From: Rugamonas rubra
GTDB lineage: Bacteria > Pseudomonadota > Gammaproteobacteria > Burkholderiales > Burkholderiaceae_D
Direction of reading: 5' to 3'
Assembly: GCF_900114705.1 (NCBI RefSeq)
Contig: NZ_FOTW01000030.1
Coordinates: forward strand, 1 to 64,000
Length of the DNA stretch: 64,000 nucleotides
Shown here: positions 63,784 through 64,000 of the stretch, one piece after another
Position numbering within the stretch: position 1 is the first letter of the stretch
How the letters are laid out: each line of letters starts with the position of its first letter
Made by a program: the position numbers and the translations under genes
Notes under the pieces: model-generated
What the model saw: the letters and a program-made list of their open reading frames with translations, nothing else
Databases searched by the model: none
Told to the model about the DNA's origin: nothing

Positions 63784-64000
63784 TTCGGCTCTCCCAGCAC
63801 GGTGCTCACTTCGGTGGTCACGCTGGTCATCAGTTTGTGGACCGGGCATTTGTCGGCCACGGCCAGCAGCTCCTGGCGCTGGGCGTCGGTCAGCGGGCCG
63901 CCCAGGTGCAGGGTGGCGGCCAGGCGGTAGGTGCCGTGGCGCTCCTCGCTGGCGTCGCGCTCCATGCTCACTTCGACGTCTTCGAGCGGGATGCCTTTGC
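63780..64000 (-). CDS. OsmC-family peroxiredoxin-like protein, C-terminal part (cut by window edge)
   Basis: The last 73 codons are visible. CPVHKLM holds the C-terminal redox cysteine typical of OsmC/Ohr proteins, and DAQRQELLAVADKCPVHK is the typical helix. Such proteins detoxify organic hydroperoxides. The start and the first cysteine lie beyond the window. Its stop overlaps the pirin start (ATGA). Confidence 0.85.
   Translation of the reverse strand, partial: KGIPLEDVEVSMERDASEERHGTYRLAATLHLGGPLTDAQRQELLAVADKCPVHKLMTSVTTEVSTVLGEPK

Overview
The window comes from a high-GC Gram-negative bacterium, most likely a beta-proteobacterium of the Oxalobacteraceae (Massilia/Duganella type). This placement is an inference. 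It rests on the GC-rich codon use, the gene families present (LplT, NnrU, STN-type TonB receptor with FecI/FecR, a large Ter locus) and dispersed GGGGTCTGACCCC-type palindromes. No rRNA, tRNA or CRISPR array was recognised.

Layout. 0-1.2 kb: 3' end of an IS1595/ISXO2-type transposase, then an unknown gene. 1.4-8.3 kb (minus strand): beta-CASP metallo-beta-lactamase protein, REC-PAS response regulator, hybrid histidine kinase, Crp/Fnr regulator and a ClC anion channel. 8.5-12.1 kb (plus): CDF cation transporter and P-type ATPase. 12.3-15.0 kb: small unknown protein, LplT and a polysaccharide deacetylase. 15.05-19.19 kb: an AT-richer accessory island with a secreted unknown protein, a DUF4287 protein, an APH-like phosphotransferase, a TetR regulator with two operator-like palindromes, a small membrane protein, a VOC protein and decayed duplicates. 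It ends abruptly at the 3' remnant of an MFS transporter gene. 19.5-25.5 kb: glycerate-2-kinase-like enzyme, YIP1 protein, NnrU, M28 peptidase, GNAT acetyltransferase and a glycine-zipper protein with a clear terminator.

25.6-51.4 kb holds the most remarkable content, a very large Ter (tellurite/stress) locus in two divergent arms. The minus arm (36.2 to 25.6 kb) encodes five TerD-superfamily proteins (two TerD/E, TerF-like with VWA, TerZ, TerA), an AIM24 protein, and a set of ATP-grasp, phosphoribosyltransferase (TRSP), HAD, StiP/PELOTA and citrate-lyase-like enzymes. That enzyme set matches the nucleoside-like-metabolite module predicted for Ter systems. The plus arm (36.5 to 51.4 kb) encodes three TerY VWA proteins, a PP2C phosphatase, two protein kinases, a SEDS (RodA/FtsW-like) membrane protein preceded by an FHA-like domain, an unknown 589-aa protein, an SH3 membrane protein, a second PP2C phosphatase and an FHA protein. 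The kinase/FHA/SEDS/PP2C grouping recalls the actinobacterial fhaA-fhaB-pstP-rodA-pbpA-pknA-pknB cluster, but no transpeptidase gene is present.

51.4-55.3 kb is a second accessory stretch: a decayed element bounded by clusters of GTCTAAT-like motifs, two genes each broken by one in-frame stop, a TonB/Sel1 protein and a ParE/RHH toxin-antitoxin pair. 55.3-60.4 kb is a siderophore-uptake locus with a Fur-box-like palindrome, FecI-type sigma factor, FecR, STN-TonB receptor and esterase. 60.5-64 kb has an NTF2-like secreted protein, a ParA-HEPN pair (possible defence or toxin module), a pirin and the 3' end of an OsmC gene.
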